Positions 54,044 to 62,160 of a stretch of DNA of 64,000 bases are shown here, piece by piece. Each line of letters starts with the position of its first letter. Position 1 is the first letter of the stretch. Under the pieces are notes generated by a model. That model searched no databases. It was not told where the DNA came from and was given only the letters and a program-made list of their open reading frames with translations. The stretch is from Flavobacterium alvei (GTDB lineage Bacteria > Bacteroidota > Bacteroidia > Flavobacteriales > Flavobacteriaceae): the NCBI RefSeq assembly GCF_002920895.1, contig NZ_PQVG01000001.1, positions 434,001 to 498,000 of the forward strand, given 5' to 3'. Made by a program: the position numbers and the translations under genes.

Positions 54044-55132
54044 ATGAAAAAAAATTACTACAACGTTATCGGATTAATGTCAGGAACCTCGCTGGATGGA
54101 GTTGACTTATCTCATATTAAATTCCAATTAATCGATACCAAATGGACTTTTGAAATCCTAGAAAGTGAAACCATTAGCTATAGCCAAGACTGGATTGACC
54201 AACTCAAAACAGCAGTAGATTTTTCAAAAACACAGCTTGAGAAACTAAACCACGATTACACTAAACTTCTCGCTTCGATTATTTCTAATTTTATTGAAAA
54301 ACATAAAATTGAAAATCTGGATGCCGTTTGCTCTCACGGTCACACTATTTTGCATCAACCCCAAAATGGATTTACGTTACAAATAGGCAACTTGCCCGAA
54401 ATAGCAACTTTGACTCATCAAACGGTGGTTTGTGATTTTAGGGTTCAAGACGTCAAATTGGGTGGTCAAGGCGCTCCTTTAGTTCCTATTGGTGACCGAA
54501 TTTTATTTTCGGACTATGATTATTGTATTAATTTGGGTGGTTTTTCAAACATCTCTTTCGAACAAAACAGCAAACGAATTGCTTTTGATATTTCGCCTGT
54601 AAATACAGTTCTGAATTTTTATGCCAATCAATTGGGGTTGAATTATGATGACAAAGGCCAAATTTCACGAACAGGAAAAGTCAATACCAATTTGTTAAAC
54701 GAATTAAATGCCTTGGATTTTTACCAACAAACCTTCCCTAAATCATTGGGTTTTGAATTTGTAAAAGAAACTGTTTTGCCTTTAATTGAAAGTTACTCAA
54801 TTGCTGTTGAAGACAAATTATATACTTTTACAGAGCATGTGGCTTTACAAACTGCTTTGGCTTTGGATCTCTTCGAAACTCGCAAAGACAAGAAAAGTCG
54901 AATGTTAGTAACTGGCGGAGGTGCTTATAATGATTTTCTAATTGAGAGAATTCAATCCCAATTACCTGAAATTAAACTTGTTATTCCGAAGTCAAAAATA
55001 TTAGAATTCAAAGAAGCTTTAATATTTGCCTTACTTGGCGTCTTGAAATTGCGAGGCGAAATTAATGTTTTGAGCAGTGTAACAGGTGCAAAAGCAGATC
55101 ATAGTTCGGGAGAAATTTATTTCTTTACTTAG
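54044..55132 (+). CDS. anmK: Anhydro-N-acetylmuramic acid kinase
   Basis: The 362-residue protein has the AnmK start GLMSGTSLDGVDLSHI, CSHGHTILHQP and QIGNLPEIATLT, the INLGGFSNISF phosphate block and MLVTGGGAYNDF. It phosphorylates anhydroMurNAc to MurNAc-6-phosphate in cell-wall recycling, matching the mpl gene at the other end of this window. nhaA follows 13 bases later. Confidence 0.96.
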   Translation: MKKNYYNVIGLMSGTSLDGVDLSHIKFQLIDTKWTFEILESETISYSQDWIDQLKTAVDFSKTQLEKLNHDYTKLLASIISNFIEKHKIENLDAVCSHGHTILHQPQNGFTLQIGNLPEIATLTHQTVVCDFRVQDVKLGGQGAPLVPIGDRILFSDYDYCINLGGFSNISFEQNSKRIAFDISPVNTVLNFYANQLGLNYDDKGQISRTGKVNTNLLNELNALDFYQQTFPKSLGFEFVKETVLPLIESYSIAVEDKLYTFTEHVALQTALALDLFETRKDKKSRMLVTGGGAYNDFLIERIQSQLPEIKLVIPKSKILEFKEALIFALLGVLKLRGEINVLSSVTGAKADHSSGEIYFFT

Positions 55133-55145
55133 CAACTTTTAAAAA

Positions 55146-56300
55146 ATGATACAAAAAACCCGAAACATATCTTCAAAATTATTCAAAGAATTTTTAGAAA
55201 GTGAAAAAGCAGGGGGACTTATCCTAATAGCCTGCACATTGATTTCATTGGCATTGGCGAATTCTATTTTTAGTTCAGAATATATCCATTTTTGGCACAC
55301 CTCTTTTCATGGTCAACCTATAGAATATTGGATTAATGATGGATTAATGACCATTTTCTTTTTGCTGATTGGTTTAGAATTAGAAAGAGAAGTCTATCAG
55401 GGAGAATTGTCGAATATCAAAAATGCGCTTTTACCTATTTTTGGAGCCATTGGAGGAATGCTTATTCCAGCAGCCATCTATTTATATTTTAATTATGGTA
55501 CTTCAACTCAATCTGGAGCAGGAATCCCGATGGCAACCGATATTGCTTTTGCCTTAGGAATCTTATCCTTATTAGGCAATAAAGTTCCAACTTCACTAAA
55601 AATATTCCTGACTGCATTGGCGGTTATTGATGACTTGGGAGCGATTTTAGTAATTGCTTTATTTTACACTAAAACTATTTTTTGGACCAACCTTTGCATT
55701 GCAATGGGCATTTTTGTTGTCTTGTTAATTTTAAACCGAATCAAAGTAAGAAACCTAATTACTTATTTGACTTTGGGAGTTGTGATGTGGTATTTTATGC
55801 TTAATTCTGGTGTGCATGCAACAATTACTGGAGTTTTAGTAGCTTTTGCAATCCCTTTTGGAAATGGAGATAAAAAATCTACATCCTATATATTACAACA
55901 TTTTTTGCACAAACCAGTCGCATTTATCATACTTCCAGTTTTTGCATTGGCAAATACAGCCATCATTTTGGATTTGGATATGCAAGAAATTGTAACCCAG
56001 CATTACAGTATCGGAATTGCATTGGGACTTATAATTGGAAAACCTCTTGGAATTTTTACATTAAGTTTGATTGCAGTAAAATTAGGCATTTGCAAACTTC
56101 CTAGTGACCTGAATTGGACTTCTATATTTGGCGTTGGATTCTTGGGCGGAATTGGATTTACAATGTCTATTTTTGTGACCTTATTAGCTTTTGAAGATGT
56201 AAGTATAATCAATCATGCCAAAATTATAATTCTACTTTCTTCTTTACTAGCTGGAATAATTGGATTTGTCGGTTTGAAATTTGTATTAAAAACGGATTAA
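55146..56300 (+). CDS. nhaA: Na+/H+ antiporter NhaA
   Basis: The 384-residue protein has about 11-12 membrane segments and NhaA hallmarks: GGLILIACTLISLALANS, the MATDIAFALGILSLLG helix with its key Asp, and the DD pair in AVIDDLGAILVIALFY that bind Na+. It exchanges sodium for protons at the inner membrane. It follows anmK by 13 bases. Confidence 0.96.
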   Translation: MIQKTRNISSKLFKEFLESEKAGGLILIACTLISLALANSIFSSEYIHFWHTSFHGQPIEYWINDGLMTIFFLLIGLELEREVYQGELSNIKNALLPIFGAIGGMLIPAAIYLYFNYGTSTQSGAGIPMATDIAFALGILSLLGNKVPTSLKIFLTALAVIDDLGAILVIALFYTKTIFWTNLCIAMGIFVVLLILNRIKVRNLITYLTLGVVMWYFMLNSGVHATITGVLVAFAIPFGNGDKKSTSYILQHFLHKPVAFIILPVFALANTAIILDLDMQEIVTQHYSIGIALGLIIGKPLGIFTLSLIAVKLGICKLPSDLNWTSIFGVGFLGGIGFTMSIFVTLLAFEDVSIINHAKIIILLSSLLAGIIGFVGLKFVLKTD

Positions 56301-56374
56301 TACCATTTTAGTAAGCAAGCAATTTTTAGTACATTTCAACGTTTTTAAAACCAATACGCATTAACACATTAGCA

Positions 56375-57271
56375 ATGAGCACGACCATTTCTTCCGATCA
56401 AAGAAAATCAATACTAATCTCCGTTTTATTATACGGACTCTTGCTGTTGATTTTATTCTTCATTCGATTTTGGCCTCCAGCTAATCTGGAAGAATTGACT
56501 GGTGGCGGAGGTGGCGGAGGCGTTACCGTTAATTTTGGCGACAGCGATTTGGGTTCTGGAGCCAATTATAAAAGTGAGATTTTGGACATTCACAATCAAG
56601 CCAAACAAACTCCAACTCAAGCTACTCCAGACGAATCCATCTTGTCACAGGAAAATACCACAGAGGAAAGTGTCGTAATTCCGCAAAAAGAAAAGCCTCT
56701 AAAACCAACGCCTGTAGTAAAAGAAGAACCGAAACCTGTTGTAGTAGCCAAACCAAAAGTTTCAAATAATACTAATGATGCTTTGGCAAGTATTATGAAA
56801 GGCTCGAATAAAGGTGGTGATGGCGATGATAAAACAGCTGGCAACAAAGGAAAAGCCAACGGAAGTTTAAGTTCTAATGGCTATTATGGAACTGGAGGAT
56901 CTGGAGGCGGAACTGGCGGAGGTAACGGAACCGGCAACGGAATTGGAACAGGAAGCGGATACGGTGCTGGAAGTGGTGGAGGTTCTGGAAATGGAAGTGG
57001 CGGAGGTTATTCATTAGGAAATAGAAAAGCGATTTCTAAACCTGCTCCAAAATACACTTGCAATGAATCTGGAAAAGTCGTTGTAGAGGTATCTGTTGAT
57101 AGAAATGGAAGAACAACTAGTGCGATTGCTGGAGTAAAAGGTTCGACCAATACGGCAAGTTGTTTATTAGAACAAGCCAAAATTGCTGCAATGAATACAC
57201 GATGGGATGCCAGCAGCGATGCACCAGAAAAACAAGTAGGCAAGATTGTTTATAATTTCAATTTGAATTAA
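56375..57271 (+). CDS. TonB-family energy transducer (glycine-rich)
   Basis: The 298-residue protein has an N-terminal membrane segment (about 11-32), a Pro/Lys-rich linker (EEPKPVVVAKPK), a glycine-serine-rich stretch (about 160-215) and a C-terminal domain from ISKPAPKYTCNESGKV to VGKIVYNFNLN as in TonB-like proteins. It links ExbB/ExbD to outer-membrane receptors. It is convergent with exbD, not co-directional with it, an unusual arrangement. Confidence 0.85.
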   Translation: MSTTISSDQRKSILISVLLYGLLLLILFFIRFWPPANLEELTGGGGGGGVTVNFGDSDLGSGANYKSEILDIHNQAKQTPTQATPDESILSQENTTEESVVIPQKEKPLKPTPVVKEEPKPVVVAKPKVSNNTNDALASIMKGSNKGGDGDDKTAGNKGKANGSLSSNGYYGTGGSGGGTGGGNGTGNGIGTGSGYGAGSGGGSGNGSGGGYSLGNRKAISKPAPKYTCNESGKVVVEVSVDRNGRTTSAIAGVKGSTNTASCLLEQAKIAAMNTRWDASSDAPEKQVGKIVYNFNLN

Positions 57272-57305
57272 GAATAGAGATGAATTTATATAGATAAAAT
57301 AAATA

Positions 57306-57338
57306 AAAAATGCCTCGGAATGAATTCGAGGCATTTTT
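57306..57338. terminator. Bidirectional terminator between tonB and exbD
   Basis: A 12-bp stem (AAAAATGCCTCG and its complement) has A and T runs on both flanks, serving both converging genes. The stem core is the same as in the terminator at 35471. Confidence 0.85.
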
Positions 57339-57365
57339 GTTTGATAGTTTTATAGAAAATCAATA

Positions 57366-57761
57366 CTATTTCGGACTAGTAGCAATCACAAATTTCAGAT
57401 TGTTTTTTACCCCAATTTGTAAAACATCAACTAAATCTTGAACTTGTAAATTGAACGGAATCCGTACAATAACCGTTTGATCTTTTTGGGAGTTCATTTT
57501 TGACATTAAAGTTGTTTCTAATTCTTCGAAAGGAACAGGCTGCTTGTCGAGATAGAATTTCTTATCTTCGGTAACGGATAAACTAATGTATTGTTTGTTC
57601 GTTTTCTCGTTAGATTTAGCTTTAGGCAATGTCATTTTAATCACATTCGGATTCGCCAAAGTGGATATAATCAAGAAAAAAAGCAATAAGAAAAACATAA
57701 TATCACTCAACGAAGAGGTAGCAACCTCGGCGTGGAATCTTCTTTTTCGTTTTATGGACAT
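57366..57761 (-). CDS. exbD: ExbD/TolR biopolymer transport protein
   Basis: The 131-residue protein has a basic start (MSIKRKRRFHAEV), one membrane segment (about 19-37) with DIMFFLLLFFLI including the key Asp, and a periplasmic domain. It works with ExbB and TonB to use the proton motive force. It is 4 bases after the ExbB gene on the minus strand. Confidence 0.9.
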   Translation of the reverse strand: MSIKRKRRFHAEVATSSLSDIMFFLLLFFLIISTLANPNVIKMTLPKAKSNEKTNKQYISLSVTEDKKFYLDKQPVPFEELETTLMSKMNSQKDQTVIVRIPFNLQVQDLVDVLQIGVKNNLKFVIATSPK

Positions 57762-57765
57762 TGCG

Positions 57766-58461
57766 CTATGATTTTTGAATAATATTTACAAATTCTAATA
57801 TTTGCTTTTGGATTTTCAGCGCAAAATTATCAATCTTACCGTTCAATAAGTGATAAGCACTGTAAGCAATAATTCCCACGATTAAACCAGAACCACTACT
57901 AATCATTTTTTCATACAATCCGCCTGAGATATTACCAATACTGATATTTTCAGTTACTGAAATGCTGTAAAATATCTTAATAACTCCCGAAATTGTTCCG
58001 ATAAATCCTAAGGTTGGAGCAATTCCTGCAATCAATCCTAACTGTCCTAAATGTTTTTCCATTTCGCCAATTTCAATATCGGCAGCACGATCCATATTCG
58101 ATTCAATTTCAGAAATAGGTCTGCCTATTAATAAAATCCCTTCTTTTATAACATTTCCAGAAGAAGTATTATTTCTTTCTACGATAGACAATGCCCTATC
58201 CAACTTTCCAGAGTTGAGATTATCTCTCACATCTCGCATCATTAGAGAATCAATTTTAGACGCTTTTTGAATGTATAAATAACGTTCGATTACTAAATAA
58301 AATGTATAAAATAAGAGAATTGCAATTGGAATTAAGAAAAAACCTCCTTTAAAAATAAATTGTAAAACCGAGATTTCTGTGTTAGGAGCGATATTTTCGA
58401 CTACTGCACCAGTAGCAGCATTGGCAATAGTATCGGCTTGTAATTGGATTAAACTAAACAT
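57766..58461 (-). CDS. exbB: MotA/TolQ/ExbB proton channel protein
   Basis: The 231-residue protein has three membrane segments and the MotA/ExbB pattern GGFFLIPIAILLFYTFYLV, AIVERNNTSSGNVIKEGILL, GLIAGIAPTLGFIGTISGVI and SGGLYEKMISSGSGLIVGI (given in short blocks). It forms the proton channel for TonB action with ExbD. It starts the exbB-exbD unit and is divergent from folC. Confidence 0.9.
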   Translation of the reverse strand: MFSLIQLQADTIANAATGAVVENIAPNTEISVLQFIFKGGFFLIPIAILLFYTFYLVIERYLYIQKASKIDSLMMRDVRDNLNSGKLDRALSIVERNNTSSGNVIKEGILLIGRPISEIESNMDRAADIEIGEMEKHLGQLGLIAGIAPTLGFIGTISGVIKIFYSISVTENISIGNISGGLYEKMISSGSGLIVGIIAYSAYHLLNGKIDNFALKIQKQILEFVNIIQKS

Positions 58462-58585
58462 AAATTATTATTTTATTCATTAATTCTAAAAAATACTTGA
58501 AATTTGCAACCAAAGATACTTTTCGATGTACAATTAAACTAAAAAAAACGAAAATTATTTTAGTCCACCTCCTATTTAACAGAAA

Positions 58586-59827
58586 ATGAATTATCAAGAA
58601 ACCATAAACTGGATGTTTAATCAGTTGCCAATGTACCAACTTCAGGGCGCATCGGCTTACAAAAAGGATTTGACAAATGCTCATTTGCTTTCGAATCATC
58701 TTGATAATCCTGAAAAAAAACTAAAATGTATTCACGTTGCAGGAACCAACGGCAAAGGTTCTACATCGCATATGTTGGCATCGATACTTCAGGAAGCTGG
58801 TTACACCGTTGGGTTATACACTTCGCCACATTTAAAAGATTACAGAGAACGCATCAAAATTAACGGGGAGGAAATCTCGGAAGATTTTGTATGTGAATTC
58901 ATAACCAAAAACAAAGCTTTTTTTGAAGCCAATGATATGAGTTTCTTTGAAATGACTGTTGGTTTGGCTTTCGATTATTTTGCCAAAGAAAAAGTGGACA
59001 TCGCCATTATCGAGGTGGGAATGGGTGGAAGATTAGATGCAACAAATATTATCACACCACTGGTTTCAGTAATTACAAATATTGGTCTTGATCATACTCA
59101 ATTTCTAGGCAATACTCTAGAAGCGATTGCTTTTGAAAAAGCAGGAATCATCAAACCTGCAATTCCTGTTGTTATTGGAGAATACACTCCCGAAACTAAG
59201 CCTGTTTTTTTGTCCAAAGCCAATGAAAATCATTCTGAAATATACTTTGCTTCTGACTTGATTTCGCATAATTATCCATCAGATTTGATTGGAGATTATC
59301 AAAAACACAACAAAAAAACGGTTTTGCAAACCATTGCCGTAATCAACTCCCAAAAGGAATTTAAAATCTATGAAACCGACATTAAATCGGGTTTATTGAA
59401 TGTTGTACACAATACAGGACTCGAAGGGCGATGGCAACAACTAGGCGATTCACCAAAAATAATTTGCGATACAGCACACAACAAAAATGGATTGAAAATC
59501 GTGATGAAACAAATCCAAAAAGAAAAATTCGACACCTTGCACATTGTTTTGGGAGTAGTAAACGACAAAGATTTGGATGGAGTTTTACCCCTATTCCCTA
59601 CTAATGCAATTTATTATTTCTGTAAACCCAATATTCCTAGAGGCTTAGAAACAAATGTTTTACAACAAGCTGCGTTAAAACACAATCTTATTGGAGACAC
59701 ATATCCTTCTGTTGCAAGCGCTTACAGCCAATCTAAGAAAAATGCCACGGGTAATGATTTTATTTTCATTGGTGGAAGTACCTTTGTTGTCGCTGAATTG
59801 CCAATAAACAAAAGGATTTCACTTTAA
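58586..59827 (+). CDS. folC: Bifunctional folylpolyglutamate/dihydrofolate synthase
   Basis: The 413-residue protein has the Mur-ligase-like P-loop HVAGTNGKGSTSHM (about 51-64), the YTSPHLKDYRERI block and GLDHTQFLG. It adds glutamate to folates in the cytoplasm. It is divergent from exbB with 124 bases between them. Confidence 0.94.
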   Translation: MNYQETINWMFNQLPMYQLQGASAYKKDLTNAHLLSNHLDNPEKKLKCIHVAGTNGKGSTSHMLASILQEAGYTVGLYTSPHLKDYRERIKINGEEISEDFVCEFITKNKAFFEANDMSFFEMTVGLAFDYFAKEKVDIAIIEVGMGGRLDATNIITPLVSVITNIGLDHTQFLGNTLEAIAFEKAGIIKPAIPVVIGEYTPETKPVFLSKANENHSEIYFASDLISHNYPSDLIGDYQKHNKKTVLQTIAVINSQKEFKIYETDIKSGLLNVVHNTGLEGRWQQLGDSPKIICDTAHNKNGLKIVMKQIQKEKFDTLHIVLGVVNDKDLDGVLPLFPTNAIYYFCKPNIPRGLETNVLQQAALKHNLIGDTYPSVASAYSQSKKNATGNDFIFIGGSTFVVAELPINKRISL

Positions 59828-59938
59828 TACACCTTTTTTTTATAAAAAAATAGTTTAATTTAATCTAAATAAATGATTATTAATTGATTAGCTTTATGTT
59901 CTAATTTTCAATTAATTAACCATTTAAACTAGATTATT

Positions 59939-60739
59939 ATGAAAAAAAGTAGTTTTTTAGCATCGGTAATGTTAATTTTAACATTTATTTTGAGTACAAC
60001 AATTTGTGCTCAAGAAGAACAAAAACCTGTATTCATTACAGTAACAACTATGCATCGAAATCTTAATGCAGACGGAAAAGATTGGCGAAAAACAGAACAG
60101 GAATATTATGACAAGGTTACAAGTAAGAATGATTTAATCATTGGTTCCGAAATTCTGACGCATTATTATACTGCCAACAGTACTGAAATTTTACATATTT
60201 CAGTTTACAAAACCTGGGAAGACATTGAAAAATCAGCAGACGTTTCAGACGAATTAATAAAAAAAGCTTGGCCAGACGAAAAGGCTAGAAAAGAATTTTT
60301 CGACAAACAAAGAAGTTATTACACCACCATGCACTCTGACGAAATCTACACCTCTTCACCATTAGCAGGTCATAAAGAATTAAAAACCGATTCGAAAGAA
60401 CCCATGATTGTTTACATTCGAAAATCTCAATTATCTATGACTGGTCAAGGAAAAGGATTAAAAGAATTCAATGAAAAAGTAACTTTAAAAAACCCATATA
60501 TAAAAGCATACTATCCCCACCGCCATTATTGGGGAGCTGATAGTAGAGATTTTGTAGAAGCATTTTTGTTTGATTCTATGTCTGATATGGAAAAATCAAG
60601 CGATAAAGACGATGAATTAATAAAAGCAGCCTGGCCAAAAGAAGAAGACAGAAAAGCTTTTTTTGACGAAATGAGAAAATCTTTTACGGGACTTCATGGT
60701 GATTTCATCTACCACAATGAGCCCACAATGTCTAAATAA
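59939..60739 (+). CDS. Exported two-module protein, unknown function
   Basis: The 266-residue protein has a signal peptide (cut near Ala24) and two homologous modules of about 105 residues. Module 1 has EILHISVYKTWEDIEKS, SDELIKKAWPDEKARKEFFD; module 2 has FVEAFLFDSMSDMEKS, DDELIKAAWPKEEDRKAFFD, each closing with a HGDFIY or HSDEIY word. The pattern suggests a dimeric alpha/beta-barrel-like fold doubled in one chain. It is followed by a terminator, then tRNA-Val. Function unknown. Confidence 0.7.
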   Translation: MKKSSFLASVMLILTFILSTTICAQEEQKPVFITVTTMHRNLNADGKDWRKTEQEYYDKVTSKNDLIIGSEILTHYYTANSTEILHISVYKTWEDIEKSADVSDELIKKAWPDEKARKEFFDKQRSYYTTMHSDEIYTSSPLAGHKELKTDSKEPMIVYIRKSQLSMTGQGKGLKEFNEKVTLKNPYIKAYYPHRHYWGADSRDFVEAFLFDSMSDMEKSSDKDDELIKAAWPKEEDRKAFFDEMRKSFTGLHGDFIYHNEPTMSK

Positions 60740-60755
60740 CATCCAAATTAATCTA

Positions 60756-60792
60756 AAACAACTCCATTTCACTAATTGAAACGGAGTTGTTT
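60756..60792 (+). terminator. Terminator of the two-module gene
   Basis: Arms AAACAACTCC (60756-60765) and GGAGTTGTTT (60783-60792), lengthened by inner TTTC/GAAA pairs, are followed by a T-rich tail. Confidence 0.8.
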
Positions 60793-60876
60793 CTTTTAGA
60801 ACACAATCCTAATAAATTAGATTCTAAGCAAATACAAAATCACGGAAAAAAATAATGAAATTTATATGAAAAAGTT

Positions 60877-60906
60877 TTGCAAAAGCGAAAAACCTGTCTA
60901 TATTTG
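60877..60906 (+). promoter_or_regulatory. Promoter of tRNA-Val
   Basis: TTG (60877-60879), 19 bases, then TATATTTG (60899-60906) match the flavobacterial consensus, 38 bases before the tRNA. Confidence 0.8.
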
Positions 60907-60944
60907 CACTCGCAATCACGAAATGATAGCAACCTAATAAAATA

Positions 60945-61022
60945 GGGCGATTAGCTCAGCTGGTTCAGAGCACCTCGTTTACACCGAGGGGGTCGGGGGT
61001 TCGAACCCCTCATCGCCCACCA
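60945..61022 (+). tRNA. tRNA-Val (anticodon TAC)
   Basis: The cloverleaf is complete: acceptor GGGCGAT paired with ATCGCCC, D arm GCTC/GAGC, anticodon stem CCTCG/CGAGG with loop TTTACAC (anticodon TAC at 60980-60982), T arm GGGGG-TTCGAAC-CCCTC with one G-T pair. Discriminator A is followed by an encoded CCA (61020-61022). The TAC anticodon reads GTA and GTG valine codons. Confidence 0.97.
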
Positions 61023-61024
61023 AG

Positions 61025-61050
61025 AAACTTCAACAGAAATGTTGGAGTTT
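61025..61050 (+). terminator. Terminator of tRNA-Val
   Basis: AAACTTCAACA and TGTTGGAGTTT form an 11-base stem with one G-T pair and a GAAA loop, followed by a T-run, directly past the tRNA CCA. Confidence 0.85.
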
Positions 61051-61155
61051 TTTTTTGCCCAAATACTTCCACACAACTTTTATTTTAGGATTGTTTTAAA
61101 AAGTTCTAAAAAAAATGAAATATCTTCGTAAACGATTACGAAAAATCTATAAAAA

Positions 61156-62145
61156 ATGACTTACCAACCAGCAACAAACAGATATGACCAAATGGAATAT
61201 CGCAGATGTGGAAACTCAGGAATTAAACTTTCGGCTTTTTCATTAGGATTATGGCACAATTTCGGTCACAACAGTGATTTTGAAAACAGCAGAAACTTGA
61301 TAAAAACCGCTTTTGATAATGGAATTACCCATTTTGATTTGGCTAACAATTATGGCCCACCTCCTGGATCGGCAGAAGAATGTCTGGGGAAAATTTTAAA
61401 ATTAGATTTCAAAAACCACAGAGATGAAATGATTATTTCGTCGAAGGCGGGTTATACGATGTGGGATGGCCCTTATGGCGATTGGGGTTCAAAAAAATAT
61501 TTGGTTTCCAGTCTAGACCAAAGTTTAAAAAGAATGGATTTGGACTATGTAGATATTTTTTACCATCACAGACCAGACCCAGAAACGCCTTTGGAAGAAA
61601 CTATGGCAGCATTGAATTTAATTGTGCAACAAGGAAAAGCGTTGTATGTTGGTATTTCAAACTACCGACCTGCCGAAGCCGAAAAAGCGTTCAAAATATT
61701 AAAAGAAATGGGGACACCATGCCTAATTCACCAACCCAAATATTCGATGTTTGAACGTTGGGTCGAAGATGGACTTTTGGATTTGTTAGGAAAAGAACAT
61801 GTGGGTTGCATTCCGTTTTCGCCTTTGGCACAAGGATTATTAACCGATAAATATTTAAACGGAATTCCTGCTGATTCCAGAGTAGCTACAAGCGGACAAT
61901 TTCTAAACGCCAATCATATTACTCCTGAAGTATTAGAAAAAATCTACGCTTTAAACAATATTGCCAAAGAAAGAGGCCAAAAATTAGCCCAAATGGCTTT
62001 GGCTTGGATTTTACGTGACCCAAGAGTGACTTCGGTATTAATTGGTTCAAGCAAACCCGAACAAATTTTAGATTCTATCAAAGCTTTAGAAAACACGAGT
62101 TTCAGCAAAGAAGAATTAAACAATATTGATTTGATTTTAAAGTAA
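61156..62145 (+). CDS. Aldo/keto reductase (YghZ / L-glyceraldehyde-3-phosphate reductase type)
   Basis: The 329-residue protein has the aldo/keto reductase catalytic set: Asp and Tyr in FDLANNYGPPPGS, Lys in IISSKAGYT and His in FYHHRPDPET. NADPH-binding residues lie in the C-terminal VLIGSSKPEQ. The N-terminal RRCGNSGIKLSAFSLGLWHNFG is the YghZ type. It precedes the GH2 gene by 15 bases, which may place it in sugar metabolism. Confidence 0.92.
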   Translation: MTYQPATNRYDQMEYRRCGNSGIKLSAFSLGLWHNFGHNSDFENSRNLIKTAFDNGITHFDLANNYGPPPGSAEECLGKILKLDFKNHRDEMIISSKAGYTMWDGPYGDWGSKKYLVSSLDQSLKRMDLDYVDIFYHHRPDPETPLEETMAALNLIVQQGKALYVGISNYRPAEAEKAFKILKEMGTPCLIHQPKYSMFERWVEDGLLDLLGKEHVGCIPFSPLAQGLLTDKYLNGIPADSRVATSGQFLNANHITPEVLEKIYALNNIAKERGQKLAQMALAWILRDPRVTSVLIGSSKPEQILDSIKALENTSFSKEELNNIDLILK

Positions 62146-62160
62146 CAAACCCAAACAATA

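Noticed and set aside
56880-57010. Glycine-codon repeat array in the TonB gene
   Set aside because: It is part of the glycine-rich linker of the protein, not a separate DNA repeat.
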